Positions 52,847 to 60,433 of a DNA stretch of 64,000 nucleotides are shown here, one piece after another. Positions within the stretch are counted from its first letter, which is position 1. The number at the start of each line of letters is the position of its first letter. Position numbers and translations under genes: made by a program. Source of the stretch: WHTK01 sp965197795 (GTDB lineage Bacteria > Chloroflexota > Dehalococcoidia > DSTF01 > WHTK01); assembly GCA_965197795.1 (NCBI GenBank), contig OZ240228.1, positions 1,922,001 through 1,986,000 on the forward strand, in the 5' to 3' direction. The notes under the pieces were generated by a model. It had not been told where the DNA came from and ran no database searches. It saw only the letters and a list, made by a program, of their open reading frames with translations.

Positions 52847-53590
52847 TTACGTCAGGCCGCCGTCGACGGAGATGACTTGCCCGGTAAGGTAAGACGCCTC
52901 GTCAGAAGCCAGGTAGACGACGAGCGGTGAGATCTCGTCCGGGCGGCCGTCGCGGCCCATCGGGATGCGCTGCAAGATGGCCTCCCACTGCTGCTCGTTG
53001 AGCACCTCCGTCATTGCCGTCTTGACGATGCCGGGGGCGATGGCATTCACGGTGATGCCGCGACTGGCCAGCTCACGCGCCAGCGAGCGCGTAAAGCCAA
53101 TCTGCCCTGCCTTCGCGGCCGAGTAGTTGCTCTGGCCCGCGTTGCCTACCAGTCCATCGATGCTGCTGATGTTGATGATGCGGCCATAGCGAGCCTTGAT
53201 CATGGGACGCAACGCCGCTCGCGTGAAAAGGAACGTGCTGCGCAAGTTGGTCTCGATGACGCTATCCCATTCCTCTTCCGTCATGCGGATGAGCAAGTTG
53301 TCCGCGGTGCGGCCGGCGTTGTTGACCAGGATGTCTATCTTGTCGTACTTGCTGAGCGTCTCATCGACGACTCGCTGGGCGGTTTCGGCCTGTCCCACGT
53401 CGCCCGGGACCAGGATCGCCTCTTGACCCAGCGTCTCAACCGCTTTCCTGGTTTCGTCGGCGCCCTTCTCGTTTGACTTGTAATTGAGGACCAGCGAAGC
53501 GCCCGCGGTCGCAAGCGAAATCGCGATCGCCCGCCCGACGGTGCCGCTGCCGCCGGTCAGAATCGCAACCTTGCCGTCGAGTCGAAACAA
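52847..53590 (-). CDS. fabG: 3-oxoacyl-[acyl-carrier-protein] reductase FabG
   Basis: 247 residues. Short-chain dehydrogenase: T-G-G-S-G-T-V-G-R-A cofactor loop, N-N-A-G near residue 90, and Y-S-A-A-K catalytic Tyr-Lys near 155. It reduces 3-ketoacyl-ACP with NADPH in the second round of fatty acid elongation. Confidence 0.95.
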   Translation of the reverse strand: MFRLDGKVAILTGGSGTVGRAIAISLATAGASLVLNYKSNEKGADETRKAVETLGQEAILVPGDVGQAETAQRVVDETLSKYDKIDILVNNAGRTADNLLIRMTEEEWDSVIETNLRSTFLFTRAALRPMIKARYGRIINISSIDGLVGNAGQSNYSAAKAGQIGFTRSLARELASRGITVNAIAPGIVKTAMTEVLNEQQWEAILQRIPMGRDGRPDEISPLVVYLASDEASYLTGQVISVDGGLT

Positions 53591-53598
53591 AGATCCAC

Positions 53599-54543
53599 CT
53601 ACTCGGGCTGAAGGCCGCCGACGTTGATCAGGGTGGCCGTGGGCGCTAGCCGCTTAACCATCCCGGTCAGGACGCGCCCGGGCCCGAACTCAATGAACGT
53701 GGTCACACCGGCCGCGGCCATCAGTGTAACCGAATCGTGCCAGCGCACCGCCGTGGCGACCTGGGCGCGCAGCTCATCCCGTATAGCGGCAACGTCCTTC
53801 ATCTCGGTTGCCGTGGCGTTCGCGACAATCGGGACGTCGGGAGTCGCCACGATGGCAGCCGCCACGGCGTCGGCGAGTCCCTTTGCTGCAGGACGCATGA
53901 GGCGGCTGTGGAAGGCGGCGCTGACGTTTAGCTCAACGGCCCGCTGGGCGCCGTGCTGCTTTGCGAGCTCGATAGCCTGTTCGACGTTGTCGCGGGTACC
54001 GCCGACGACCGTCTGGTTCGGCAGATTGTAGTTACACACGTCGACGTCGGCGTCGGCGCAAATCGAGCGCACGCCGTCCTCATCCATGCCGAGGATGGCG
54101 GCGAGCGTGCCGGGCATGCTGCGCCCGGCCTCGGCCATGAGGCGGGCTCGCGTATCGAGCAGGCGCAGGCCATCCTCGAGGCCGAGTGCGCCTGCGGCCA
54201 CGAGGGCCGTGTACTCACCCAGGCTGTGCCCCGCCGTGAAGGCGGGACGGGCGGCCGGATCGCCGCCTTCGACTGCTGCGGCGAGGCAAGCCAGGCTGGT
54301 GATGAATATGGCGGGCTGGGTATATTCCGTCTCTCGTAGCCGCTCCTCGGGGCCCTCGAAACAGATCTGACTCAGCGAGTATCCAAGGACCCGATCGGCT
54401 GTCGCGTAGACTTCGCGCGCGGCTGGCGAGGCATCCCAGACATCGCGTCCCATGCCGACTTCCTGGGCGCCTTGACCGGGAAAGAGCCAGGCAGTCGTGG
54501 GGTCTGAGGGCGCGGGGAGAAACGGGTTGCCGCTACTCGCCAA
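53599..54543 (-). CDS. fabD: Malonyl-CoA:ACP transacylase FabD
   Basis: 314 residues from TTG at 54543. Active site G-H-S-L-G-E-Y near residue 106 (nucleophile Ser), the N-terminal P-G-Q-G-A-Q-E oxyanion loop, and A-F-H-S-R-L catalytic His near residue 213. It loads malonate onto AcpP. The start lies 11 bases inside the rpmF reading frame. Confidence 0.94.
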   Translation of the reverse strand: MASSGNPFLPAPSDPTTAWLFPGQGAQEVGMGRDVWDASPAAREVYATADRVLGYSLSQICFEGPEERLRETEYTQPAIFITSLACLAAAVEGGDPAARPAFTAGHSLGEYTALVAAGALGLEDGLRLLDTRARLMAEAGRSMPGTLAAILGMDEDGVRSICADADVDVCNYNLPNQTVVGGTRDNVEQAIELAKQHGAQRAVELNVSAAFHSRLMRPAAKGLADAVAAAIVATPDVPIVANATATEMKDVAAIRDELRAQVATAVRWHDSVTLMAAAGVTTFIEFGPGRVLTGMVKRLAPTATLINVGGLQPE

Positions 54544-54730
54544 GGCTGGGGCCTTGGACCTCTACAGCCTCCCGGCCTTTGTAGTGACCACAGACGGGGC
54601 AGACGTGGTGCGGACGGCGCATTGTGCGGCATTGCGGGCAGCGAGTCAGGCCGGCGAGCTTCAGCGCCAGGTGGCTGCGACGTTTGCCCTGTCGCGCCTT
54701 GGGATAACGTTTCTTTGGCAGTGGGGGCAC
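54533..54730 (-). CDS. rpmF: Large-subunit ribosomal protein L32
   Basis: 65 residues from GTG. L-P-K-K-R-Y-P-K-A-R-Q-G-K-R-R basic start and the zinc-binding C-P-Q-C ... C-P-V-C pair typical of zinc-type L32. It overlaps the fabD start by 11 bases and follows DUF177 by three bases, the usual DUF177-rpmF-fab arrangement. Confidence 0.92.
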   Translation of the reverse strand: MPPLPKKRYPKARQGKRRSHLALKLAGLTRCPQCRTMRRPHHVCPVCGHYKGREAVEVQGPSLGE

Positions 54731-54733
54731 GGA

Positions 54734-55267
54734 TTAGACCTTCCCTTCGGGTTCTGTATTCGTTAGCAGCCCTGCCAGCGCCGTCCAGCGGTTGTCCACG
54801 GGCGCTGAGGTGCAATCGCAATCTCGCTCATTGAGGTCTTGCCCGCATCGAGGGCACAGCCCGCGACAGTCGAGCTGGCAGAGGGGCTGCATGACCGCGG
54901 AAGCCTCTCGATACTGCCTGATCGCTTCCGTAAGGTCTAGCATGTGATGCTCATCGATCAGGAAATGTTCCTCGTCTGGCGGTTCCTCGATGGGCTGCCC
55001 TGATCGCACGTCGACCTTCGTAAGAAACTCCTCGTCGAACTCGATCGGCAGCGTCTCTTGCAGTGGCTTGAGACAGCGGCTGCAGTCCTCAGGCTCCACC
55101 AGCCGAAGCCTTGCCCTGACCAGCACCCCCCGGTCGGTTCGCAGGAGCTCGACGTTTCCCGTGACGGATTCCGGCGCCCGCTCCGCCGACGTGAGCGCGC
55201 CCTCGATCTCATACTCGCGGGTAGCGCCGATGCCTTCCTGCTCGAGCCCCGATACGTTGAACAGCAT
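54734..55267 (-). CDS. DUF177 (YceD) family protein
   Basis: About 177 residues from ATG at 55267 (M-L-F-N-V-S-G-L), the common family start. Two cysteine pairs, C-S-R-C near residue 80 and C-R-G-L-C-P-R-C near residue 145, suggest a zinc site. The family is nearly always next to rpmF and affects 23S rRNA levels in several bacteria and plastids. The operon continues to rpmF and the fab genes. Confidence 0.85.
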   Translation of the reverse strand: MLFNVSGLEQEGIGATREYEIEGALTSAERAPESVTGNVELLRTDRGVLVRARLRLVEPEDCSRCLKPLQETLPIEFDEEFLTKVDVRSGQPIEEPPDEEHFLIDEHHMLDLTEAIRQYREASAVMQPLCQLDCRGLCPRCGQDLNERDCDCTSAPVDNRWTALAGLLTNTEPEGKV

Positions 55268-55351
55268 GGCGTTTCCAGCATATGCGGTGCGCCAGCGCCC
55301 AGCAACCAGAACCCGTGGCATGAAATTGTCGCATTTGGTGGCTATTGAATC

Positions 55352-55380
55352 TTGTTCCGGTACTTTCCGAAGCCTATAAT
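55352..55380 (+). promoter_or_regulatory. Strong promoter of the zinc-ribbon/recombinase/rnhA operon
   Basis: TTGTTC (55352-55357) and a perfect TATAAT (55375-55380) lie 17 bases apart. Start near 55387, about 80 bases before the first gene. Confidence 0.75.
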
Positions 55381-55463
55381 CACGACCTAGCAGGCTGGCG
55401 GGGCATGCTCAGGCCAACCGTTTCATAACCCATAGGACGCGCACTCCGCCCATTCCCTGCGTC

Positions 55464-56174
55464 GTGAGCCATATGACAAGCGCCGCAGACCTTTTCGCGC
55501 TCCAGGAGATAGACCTTCGCCGCGACGGACGACGGGCTGTTATCGCCGATATCGAGTCGCGCCTGGAAGAACCTGAAGCCTTGCGTGCCGCCCGCCAGGC
55601 CGTCGAGGACGCTGAGGACGACCTGCAAGGCTTACAGCGGCTGCAGCGCACCTTCGACGCCAAGCTCGCCGACCTTGATGCCAAGATCCAGCCACTGCAA
55701 CAGAAGATGTACGACGGCTCGGTTCGCAACCCGAAGGAGCTGACCGACATGCAGAGGGAGCTAGAGCATCTAAAAGCACAGCGCGGCAAGCTCGACGATG
55801 AAGGCCTGGAGTTGATCGAAGCGGTGGAGGAAACCACGCGACTCCTATCAGAGCAGAAGGATGCGCTGCAGCAGGCAGAAGCCGCCTGGCAACGCGATCA
55901 GGCCGAGCTTCTGGACCAGAAGACCGTCGCGGAATCGGAATACACGGCGCTCGAAGAGCAGCGAAGCAACCACACGGAAGAGATGGACCGCGGCATGCTG
56001 GGGCTGTATGAAACGCTGCGCACGGCCAAGGCGGGGCGAGCCGTCGCGCTGGTCGAACGAGGGCAGTGCCAGGGTTGTCGCATTACGCTGCCTACACATC
56101 TGGTCCAAAGGCTGCGGGTGGGTGGCATCCTGATCCAGTGCCCCAACTGCGAGAGAATTCTGGTGGCGGGTTAG
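55464..56174 (+). CDS. Coiled-coil protein with C-terminal C4 zinc ribbon (DUF164-like)
   Basis: 236 residues from GTG at 55464 (ATG at 55473 is an alternative). A long antiparallel coiled coil (residues about 10-175) is followed by C-Q-G-C ... C-P-N-C, a C4 zinc ribbon close to the RING-7 family of Helicobacter and chlamydial members. The family is thought to be nucleic-acid or protein binding; function unknown. It heads an operon with the recombinase homologue and rnhA. Confidence 0.83.
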   Translation: MSHMTSAADLFALQEIDLRRDGRRAVIADIESRLEEPEALRAARQAVEDAEDDLQGLQRLQRTFDAKLADLDAKIQPLQQKMYDGSVRNPKELTDMQRELEHLKAQRGKLDDEGLELIEAVEETTRLLSEQKDALQQAEAAWQRDQAELLDQKTVAESEYTALEEQRSNHTEEMDRGMLGLYETLRTAKAGRAVALVERGQCQGCRITLPTHLVQRLRVGGILIQCPNCERILVAG

Positions 56175-56176
56175 TC

Positions 56177-57610
56177 ATGCGAGCAGTCGGCTACTTCCGT
56201 GAACCGTCGGCCAGTACGGTCAAAGCGCAGGGCGGTCACGCCGAGAGCATCAGCCAGCAGAATCGCCGCTTCCTGGACTACTGCGAAGTGCAGGGCTACG
56301 ACGTGGCGACGACGTTTGCGGAGGAGAGTGGCAGCCCCGGCGGTCCAGCTTTTACGCAGCTTATCGAGTATCTAAAGCGGCCCGAGAAGGGTTTCATGAT
56401 CGTCGTCTCGCCTAGGCCGGCCAACCTGGCCGACGACACGGTGGTCGCGGCGGCGCGATGCCTGCAGGTCGAGCGTCTCGGCGCCAGGCTGCAGTTCATC
56501 GACAGCAACGGCGGCGTCAAAGACGACCCGCTCGATTCGATCGTCAAGAGTTGGTCCAGCTCCCGCGGCGAAGAGGTTCGCGAGAAGGTAAAAGCTGCCC
56601 TGCGCCGAAAGGCCGTACGGGGCGAAGTACTCGGGCGCCCGCCGTACGGCTATCGCGTGGGTCCACGCAACCGCCTCGAGGTCGTGGACGACGAGGCCGT
56701 GGTCGTGCGCTACATTTTCCGCCTCTACTTGCACGAAGGCCTCGGGATCCGTCTGATCGCGAGGCGCCTCAATGAGGAAGGGCTGCTAACGCGCCGCAAC
56801 CGGCCCTGGAGCATGGTCAGCATTCGCGACATCCTGCGCAATCGCGCCTACCTTGGCACCTATCAGCGACTCGGTGTGCGAGTCCCGGGGACGCACCCGG
56901 CCCTGGCTTCGCCGGACGACTTCCGGCGCGTACAGGAACGCCTCAGCGACCGCCGCACCAACTTCTCGCCGCGAAACGTCAGCGGCTTCCTGCTTTCCGG
57001 CCTGGTGATCTGCGACAACTGCGGCAACCGCATGATCGGGGTCAGCCGTCGTCAGTCATGGACGCGCCGCAGCGACGGCAGCGAGCAGGTCGCCTCCTAT
57101 CGCTACTATCAGTGCGAGTCTCGCACCAATCAGGGCATCTGCAACTACAACACGCAACGCGCCGACGAGCTGGAAGACGCCGTCCGGCAGCAACTCAGCG
57201 AGCTCGATCCCAGCAAGCTGGCGACCGCCGGAAACGACGATGCCGTGATTTCACAGTGGCAGGCCGAGTCGCGGCGGCTACGTGAGCGCTTACATCAAAT
57301 CGACCGCCGCCTCAACAAAGAAATCGAAGCGCTGGTCGGCGAAGTGATCAACCGCGACCGTCTGCGCAGCGTGGGACTGGCGCTGGCGGAGGAGCGCCTC
57401 AAGGTCGAGGGAGAGCTGCGCGACGCTGAGTGGCGCGCCGAGCACTACGCCTCGTCGGCAGAGCGCCGCCGCACGCGCAACGCCGCGCTCCAGTTGTTGG
57501 TTTCTGACTGGAAGACGCTCGACTTCAACGACAAGCAGCAGCTCTTGCGAGAGTTGATCGACCAGATACGCGTCGGGAAAGACGGGCCGCGTATCGTCCT
57601 GCGTCCATGA
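56177..57610 (+). CDS. Large serine-recombinase homologue with a degraded catalytic domain
   Basis: 477 residues from ATG at 56177, two bases after the previous stop. The C-terminal parts are intact: P-P-Y-G-Y-R (about residue 155), recombinase domain, zinc ribbon C-D-N-C ... C-E-S (about 280-325), coiled coil to the end. In the N-terminal resolvase domain the Y-x-R-x-S signature reads Y-F-R-E-P-S and the D-R-L-x-R segment reads S-P-R-P-A-N-L-A-D-D, so the usual catalytic Arg pair is lost. It is coupled in tandem with a zinc-ribbon gene and overlaps rnhA by four bases, which is unlike a mobile element. Probably domesticated, without normal strand exchange. Confidence 0.85.
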   Translation: MRAVGYFREPSASTVKAQGGHAESISQQNRRFLDYCEVQGYDVATTFAEESGSPGGPAFTQLIEYLKRPEKGFMIVVSPRPANLADDTVVAAARCLQVERLGARLQFIDSNGGVKDDPLDSIVKSWSSSRGEEVREKVKAALRRKAVRGEVLGRPPYGYRVGPRNRLEVVDDEAVVVRYIFRLYLHEGLGIRLIARRLNEEGLLTRRNRPWSMVSIRDILRNRAYLGTYQRLGVRVPGTHPALASPDDFRRVQERLSDRRTNFSPRNVSGFLLSGLVICDNCGNRMIGVSRRQSWTRRSDGSEQVASYRYYQCESRTNQGICNYNTQRADELEDAVRQQLSELDPSKLATAGNDDAVISQWQAESRRLRERLHQIDRRLNKEIEALVGEVINRDRLRSVGLALAEERLKVEGELRDAEWRAEHYASSAERRRTRNAALQLLVSDWKTLDFNDKQQLLRELIDQIRVGKDGPRIVLRP

Positions 57611-58026
57611 CAGGCGAGCGCCAGCCCTGGATTACGTATTCAGACGGCGCGTCACGCGGAAACCCCGGCCCGGCGTCCTACGGGGCGCTGGTGCTCGACC
57701 CAACCGGCAAGCTGGTGCATGAGGCGTCAGAGGCGCTGGGCATCACAACGAACAACATCGCCGAATATCGCGGCTTGATCGCCGCGCTCGAGGCGGCGCT
57801 GGCTCTGGGCGCTCGGCGCGTCGAGGCGCGAATGGACTCCGAGCTACTCGTACGTCAGGCGATTGGCCACTATCGCGTCAAGAACCCCGGCTTGATCCCG
57901 CTGCACAATCGAGTGCTCAACCTCAGAGGCCAGTTCGACGAGGTCGTCTTCAAGCACGTCCCTCGGGCGCAAAACAAAGAGGCCGACGCGCTAGCAAACC
58001 AGGCGCTGGACCGCGGCGCCTCGTGA
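57607..58026 (+). CDS. rnhA: Ribonuclease HI family protein
   Basis: 139 residues. RNase H fold with D-G-A-S-R-G-N-P-G-P (first Asp), A-E-Y-R-G-L (Glu), D-S-E-L-L-V-R-Q (Asp) and A-D-A-L-A-N (last Asp). It cleaves RNA in RNA-DNA hybrids. Overlaps the recombinase homologue (ATGA) and the membrane gene (GTGA). Confidence 0.9.
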   Translation: MTGERQPWITYSDGASRGNPGPASYGALVLDPTGKLVHEASEALGITTNNIAEYRGLIAALEAALALGARRVEARMDSELLVRQAIGHYRVKNPGLIPLHNRVLNLRGQFDEVVFKHVPRAQNKEADALANQALDRGAS

Positions 58027-58460
58027 CAACCGAAATCAGCGTAGACACCGTTGTGACCGCCGCCGCCATTGTGGCGGGGTTCGGCTCAACTGCGTTCGTC
58101 TTCCGGCTACAGCGGGAAGTCGACATGGAGGAGGATAGGGAGCACACATGGATTCCTTGGGCTGATCGGCTTCTAATCGCTGCAGTTCTAATCGCACTTG
58201 GAGTCCTAGTCGTACGCTTCGTATTCGAGGCGGAAGCATGGTTAGTTCTTGTTTCAAGATCAGCGATGGCATCTTCTGCCATGTTGCTGGTCGGATACAT
58301 TTTTGCCGCTCTGGCCCACTACCGGCTACTACTTGCGAGCGGTAGACAATGCAAAAGGGTGAATCCGGAACCAGCCGAGGCGCGCATCCTCTATCTCACT
58401 TCACTACTGGCCGCAGTCGCATTTCTCGTGGCAGTCTTCGTTGGGAGAGATCAACTTTGA
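58023..58460 (+). CDS. Hypothetical four-helix membrane protein
   Basis: 145 residues from GTG overlapping the rnhA stop. Hydrophobic stretches near residues 8-28, 45-66, 72-97 and 120-141; a conserved-looking E-D-R-E-H-T-W near residue 37. More A+T-rich than its neighbours. The stop overlaps the next start (TTGA). Not recognised. Confidence 0.6.
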   Translation: MTTEISVDTVVTAAAIVAGFGSTAFVFRLQREVDMEEDREHTWIPWADRLLIAAVLIALGVLVVRFVFEAEAWLVLVSRSAMASSAMLLVGYIFAALAHYRLLLASGRQCKRVNPEPAEARILYLTSLLAAVAFLVAVFVGRDQL

Positions 58461-59065
58461 GCATCGCCGCCATCTTGCTCGCCGCGGGCGAGTCGACGCG
58501 TATGGACCGTCTGAAGCAGCTGCTGCCCTGGGACGGCGTGCCGCTCATCGCCTGGCAGGCAGAGCAGCTTCGAGCGGCGGGCTGCGAAGACGTGATCGTA
58601 GTGCTGGGACACGCCGCGGAGGAGATCCGCGCCGCGGTGCCGCCGCAGGCGCGAATCGTAGTCAACGATGCCTACAGGCAGGGTCGCGCCAGCTCCCTAC
58701 GCTGCGGTGCGGAGGCGACGCCGGACGACGCGGAGGCGGTGCTCGTCCTCAGCGTCGACCAGCCGCGCCCCGCCTGGCTCTCCAGACGACTGATCGAACA
58801 CTGGCAGGCGACGCGCGCCCTGGTGGTGTCACCGCGCTTTACGCGGGGCTTCGGTCACCCCATCCTGCTGGACGGCTCGCTGCTGCCGGAGCTGCGTCAG
58901 GTTAGCGAACAGACGCTGGGGCTGCGCGCCGTCATCGACCGTCATATCGCGAGCGCGGAGTCTTTGCCCGTGGCAAACGACGCCGTGAATGTCGACCTGA
59001 ACACACCCTCCGAGTACGAGGCGGCATTGGTGGCTTACGAACACGGCGAATGGGCCGAACGGTAG
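58457..59065 (+). CDS. MocA/MobA-like NTP transferase (molybdenum cofactor family)
   Basis: About 202 residues from TTG at 58457, behind GGGAGAGA. Nucleotidyltransferase core: L-L-A-A-G-E-S-T-R-M (nucleotide loop near residue 7), D-Q-P-R near residue 110 and G-H-P-I-L-L near 140. The family converts molybdopterin to its cytidine or guanine dinucleotide, the cofactor form of the hydroxylases encoded at 20 and 33 kb. Exact nucleotide cannot be read. Confidence 0.85.
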   Translation: MSIAAILLAAGESTRMDRLKQLLPWDGVPLIAWQAEQLRAAGCEDVIVVLGHAAEEIRAAVPPQARIVVNDAYRQGRASSLRCGAEATPDDAEAVLVLSVDQPRPAWLSRRLIEHWQATRALVVSPRFTRGFGHPILLDGSLLPELRQVSEQTLGLRAVIDRHIASAESLPVANDAVNVDLNTPSEYEAALVAYEHGEWAER

Positions 59066-59068
59066 AAT
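59063..59068 (+). promoter_or_regulatory. -10 element of a leaderless gene
   Basis: TAGAAT (overlapping the previous stop codon) is followed by six bases and GTG at 59075. Confidence 0.45.
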
Positions 59069-59074
59069 GGGATC

Positions 59075-59794
59075 GTGTCGAAGCTAGACTTGCTATTCCT
59101 CGGCTCGGGCAACGCGTTCGCCGCACAGGGCCGCGCCTTCAGCTCTTTCCTGCTCAACGGGCGCTATCTGTTCGACTGCGGTCCGACCCTGCTGCAACAG
59201 CTGGCGAGGGCGGGCGTTTCGTCGAACGACATCGAGGCCGTCTTCATCAGCCATTACCACGCCGATCACTTTTTCGGGCTGCCGTTCCTTTTCCTCGACG
59301 CGAAGTACGGCGGCCGCACCAAAGACCTGACGATTTTCGGTCCGCCGGGAATCGAAGCTCAGGCGCGCAGCCTGATCGAAATGGGCTATCCCGGCGTGGT
59401 CGATGCTGGCAACTACGCGCGTCGCTTTGTCGAGGTAGATGACGGGTTCTGCGACAGCCTCGGCGAGCTCAGCCTCAGCACGGCGCTTGTGAAACACGTG
59501 CACGAACTCGACAGCTTCGCTTTCCGCGCTGAAATTGAAGGCCGTAGCGTGGTCTACTCCGGCGACACCACGCTTTGCGACGGCCTGCTGCGAATCGTGC
59601 CGGGCGCCGACGTCGTGGTCACGGAGTGCAGCTGTAACAACGTCGCGGTGCATCTGAGCCCTAGCGACGTCGAAGAGCTGGCACGCCACGCGACCGGGGC
59701 GCAGGTGATCGTGACCCACCTCGATGGCCAAAATCATCCCACCAATTTCGAGGGCATGATCGTCGCGGAAGACCTGGCGCGTTATAGCTTTTAA
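59075..59794 (+). CDS. Metallo-beta-lactamase fold hydrolase (RNase Z-like)
   Basis: 239 residues from GTG. L-G-S-G-N-A-F near residue 9, H-Y-H-A-D-H (59-64, H-x-H-x-D-H), later V-K-H-V-H, S-G-D-T and V-T-H-L-D. It resembles the RNase Z / arylsulfatase branch of the fold, but lacks the RNase Z exosite arm. Substrate unknown. Could process tRNA ends or hydrolyse small esters. Confidence 0.8.
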   Translation: MSKLDLLFLGSGNAFAAQGRAFSSFLLNGRYLFDCGPTLLQQLARAGVSSNDIEAVFISHYHADHFFGLPFLFLDAKYGGRTKDLTIFGPPGIEAQARSLIEMGYPGVVDAGNYARRFVEVDDGFCDSLGELSLSTALVKHVHELDSFAFRAEIEGRSVVYSGDTTLCDGLLRIVPGADVVVTECSCNNVAVHLSPSDVEELARHATGAQVIVTHLDGQNHPTNFEGMIVAEDLARYSF

Positions 59795-59845
59795 GACCCC
59801 TGTTGCGTAGGGAAGCCCTCCGATAGAATGGCCGCGAGGTAGCGA

Positions 59846-60433
59846 GTGTACGGATTCGGGCTGATCAAGGGCCTCAAGATGACCATGCGGCACTTCTTCA
59901 AGCCGCCGGTCACGGTTCAATTCCCCGAGGAAGTCCGTCACTTCCCGGACCGCGCCCGCACCAGCCTGCTCTGGTTCGATGAGCGCTGCACTGGTTGCAG
60001 CACCTGCGCCCAGGCGTGCCCTGACGGTTGCATCCTCGTCGCCACGGAGCCGCGGGAGGATGGCAGCCTCAACAAGGTCCGCTTCGAGATCGACTTCCGC
60101 ATTTGCATGTACTGCGGCCTCTGCACCGAGGCCTGTCCCTACGAAGCGATCCAGTCCGGCGGCACGTTCCGCGATGCCGTCTACTGGTTCGACGACATGT
60201 ACCACGACAAATACGATTTGACACGGCTGGCCCACGAGCACCTGCGCGACAACAACTTCGCCTATCCCAACGGCCTGAAGGCGCCGCAGTCCGTCGTCGA
60301 CTTCGTCCACGCCGAGAACGCCGGCCTGCACGTGGCGCCGCCGGGGGGCACGCACGCCCAGATCCCGAGCCAGCCGCCCGAGACACCCGAGCCAGAAGAC
60401 GCACCCAGGCAGGAGCGGTTGATCCGTGGCTAA
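59846..60433 (+). CDS. NuoI-like 2[4Fe-4S] ferredoxin subunit
   Basis: 195 residues from GTG. Two 4Fe-4S sites, C-T-G-C-S-T-C-A-Q-A-C-P and C-M-Y-C-G-L-C-T-E-A-C-P, preceded by G-L-K-M-T-M-R-H-F, the NuoI membrane-contact helix. The Pro-rich C-tail is longer than usual. Only this and a NuoG-like gene are present; the membrane Nuo subunits are not in the window. Overlaps the next gene by eight bases. Confidence 0.88.
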   Translation: MYGFGLIKGLKMTMRHFFKPPVTVQFPEEVRHFPDRARTSLLWFDERCTGCSTCAQACPDGCILVATEPREDGSLNKVRFEIDFRICMYCGLCTEACPYEAIQSGGTFRDAVYWFDDMYHDKYDLTRLAHEHLRDNNFAYPNGLKAPQSVVDFVHAENAGLHVAPPGGTHAQIPSQPPETPEPEDAPRQERLIRG

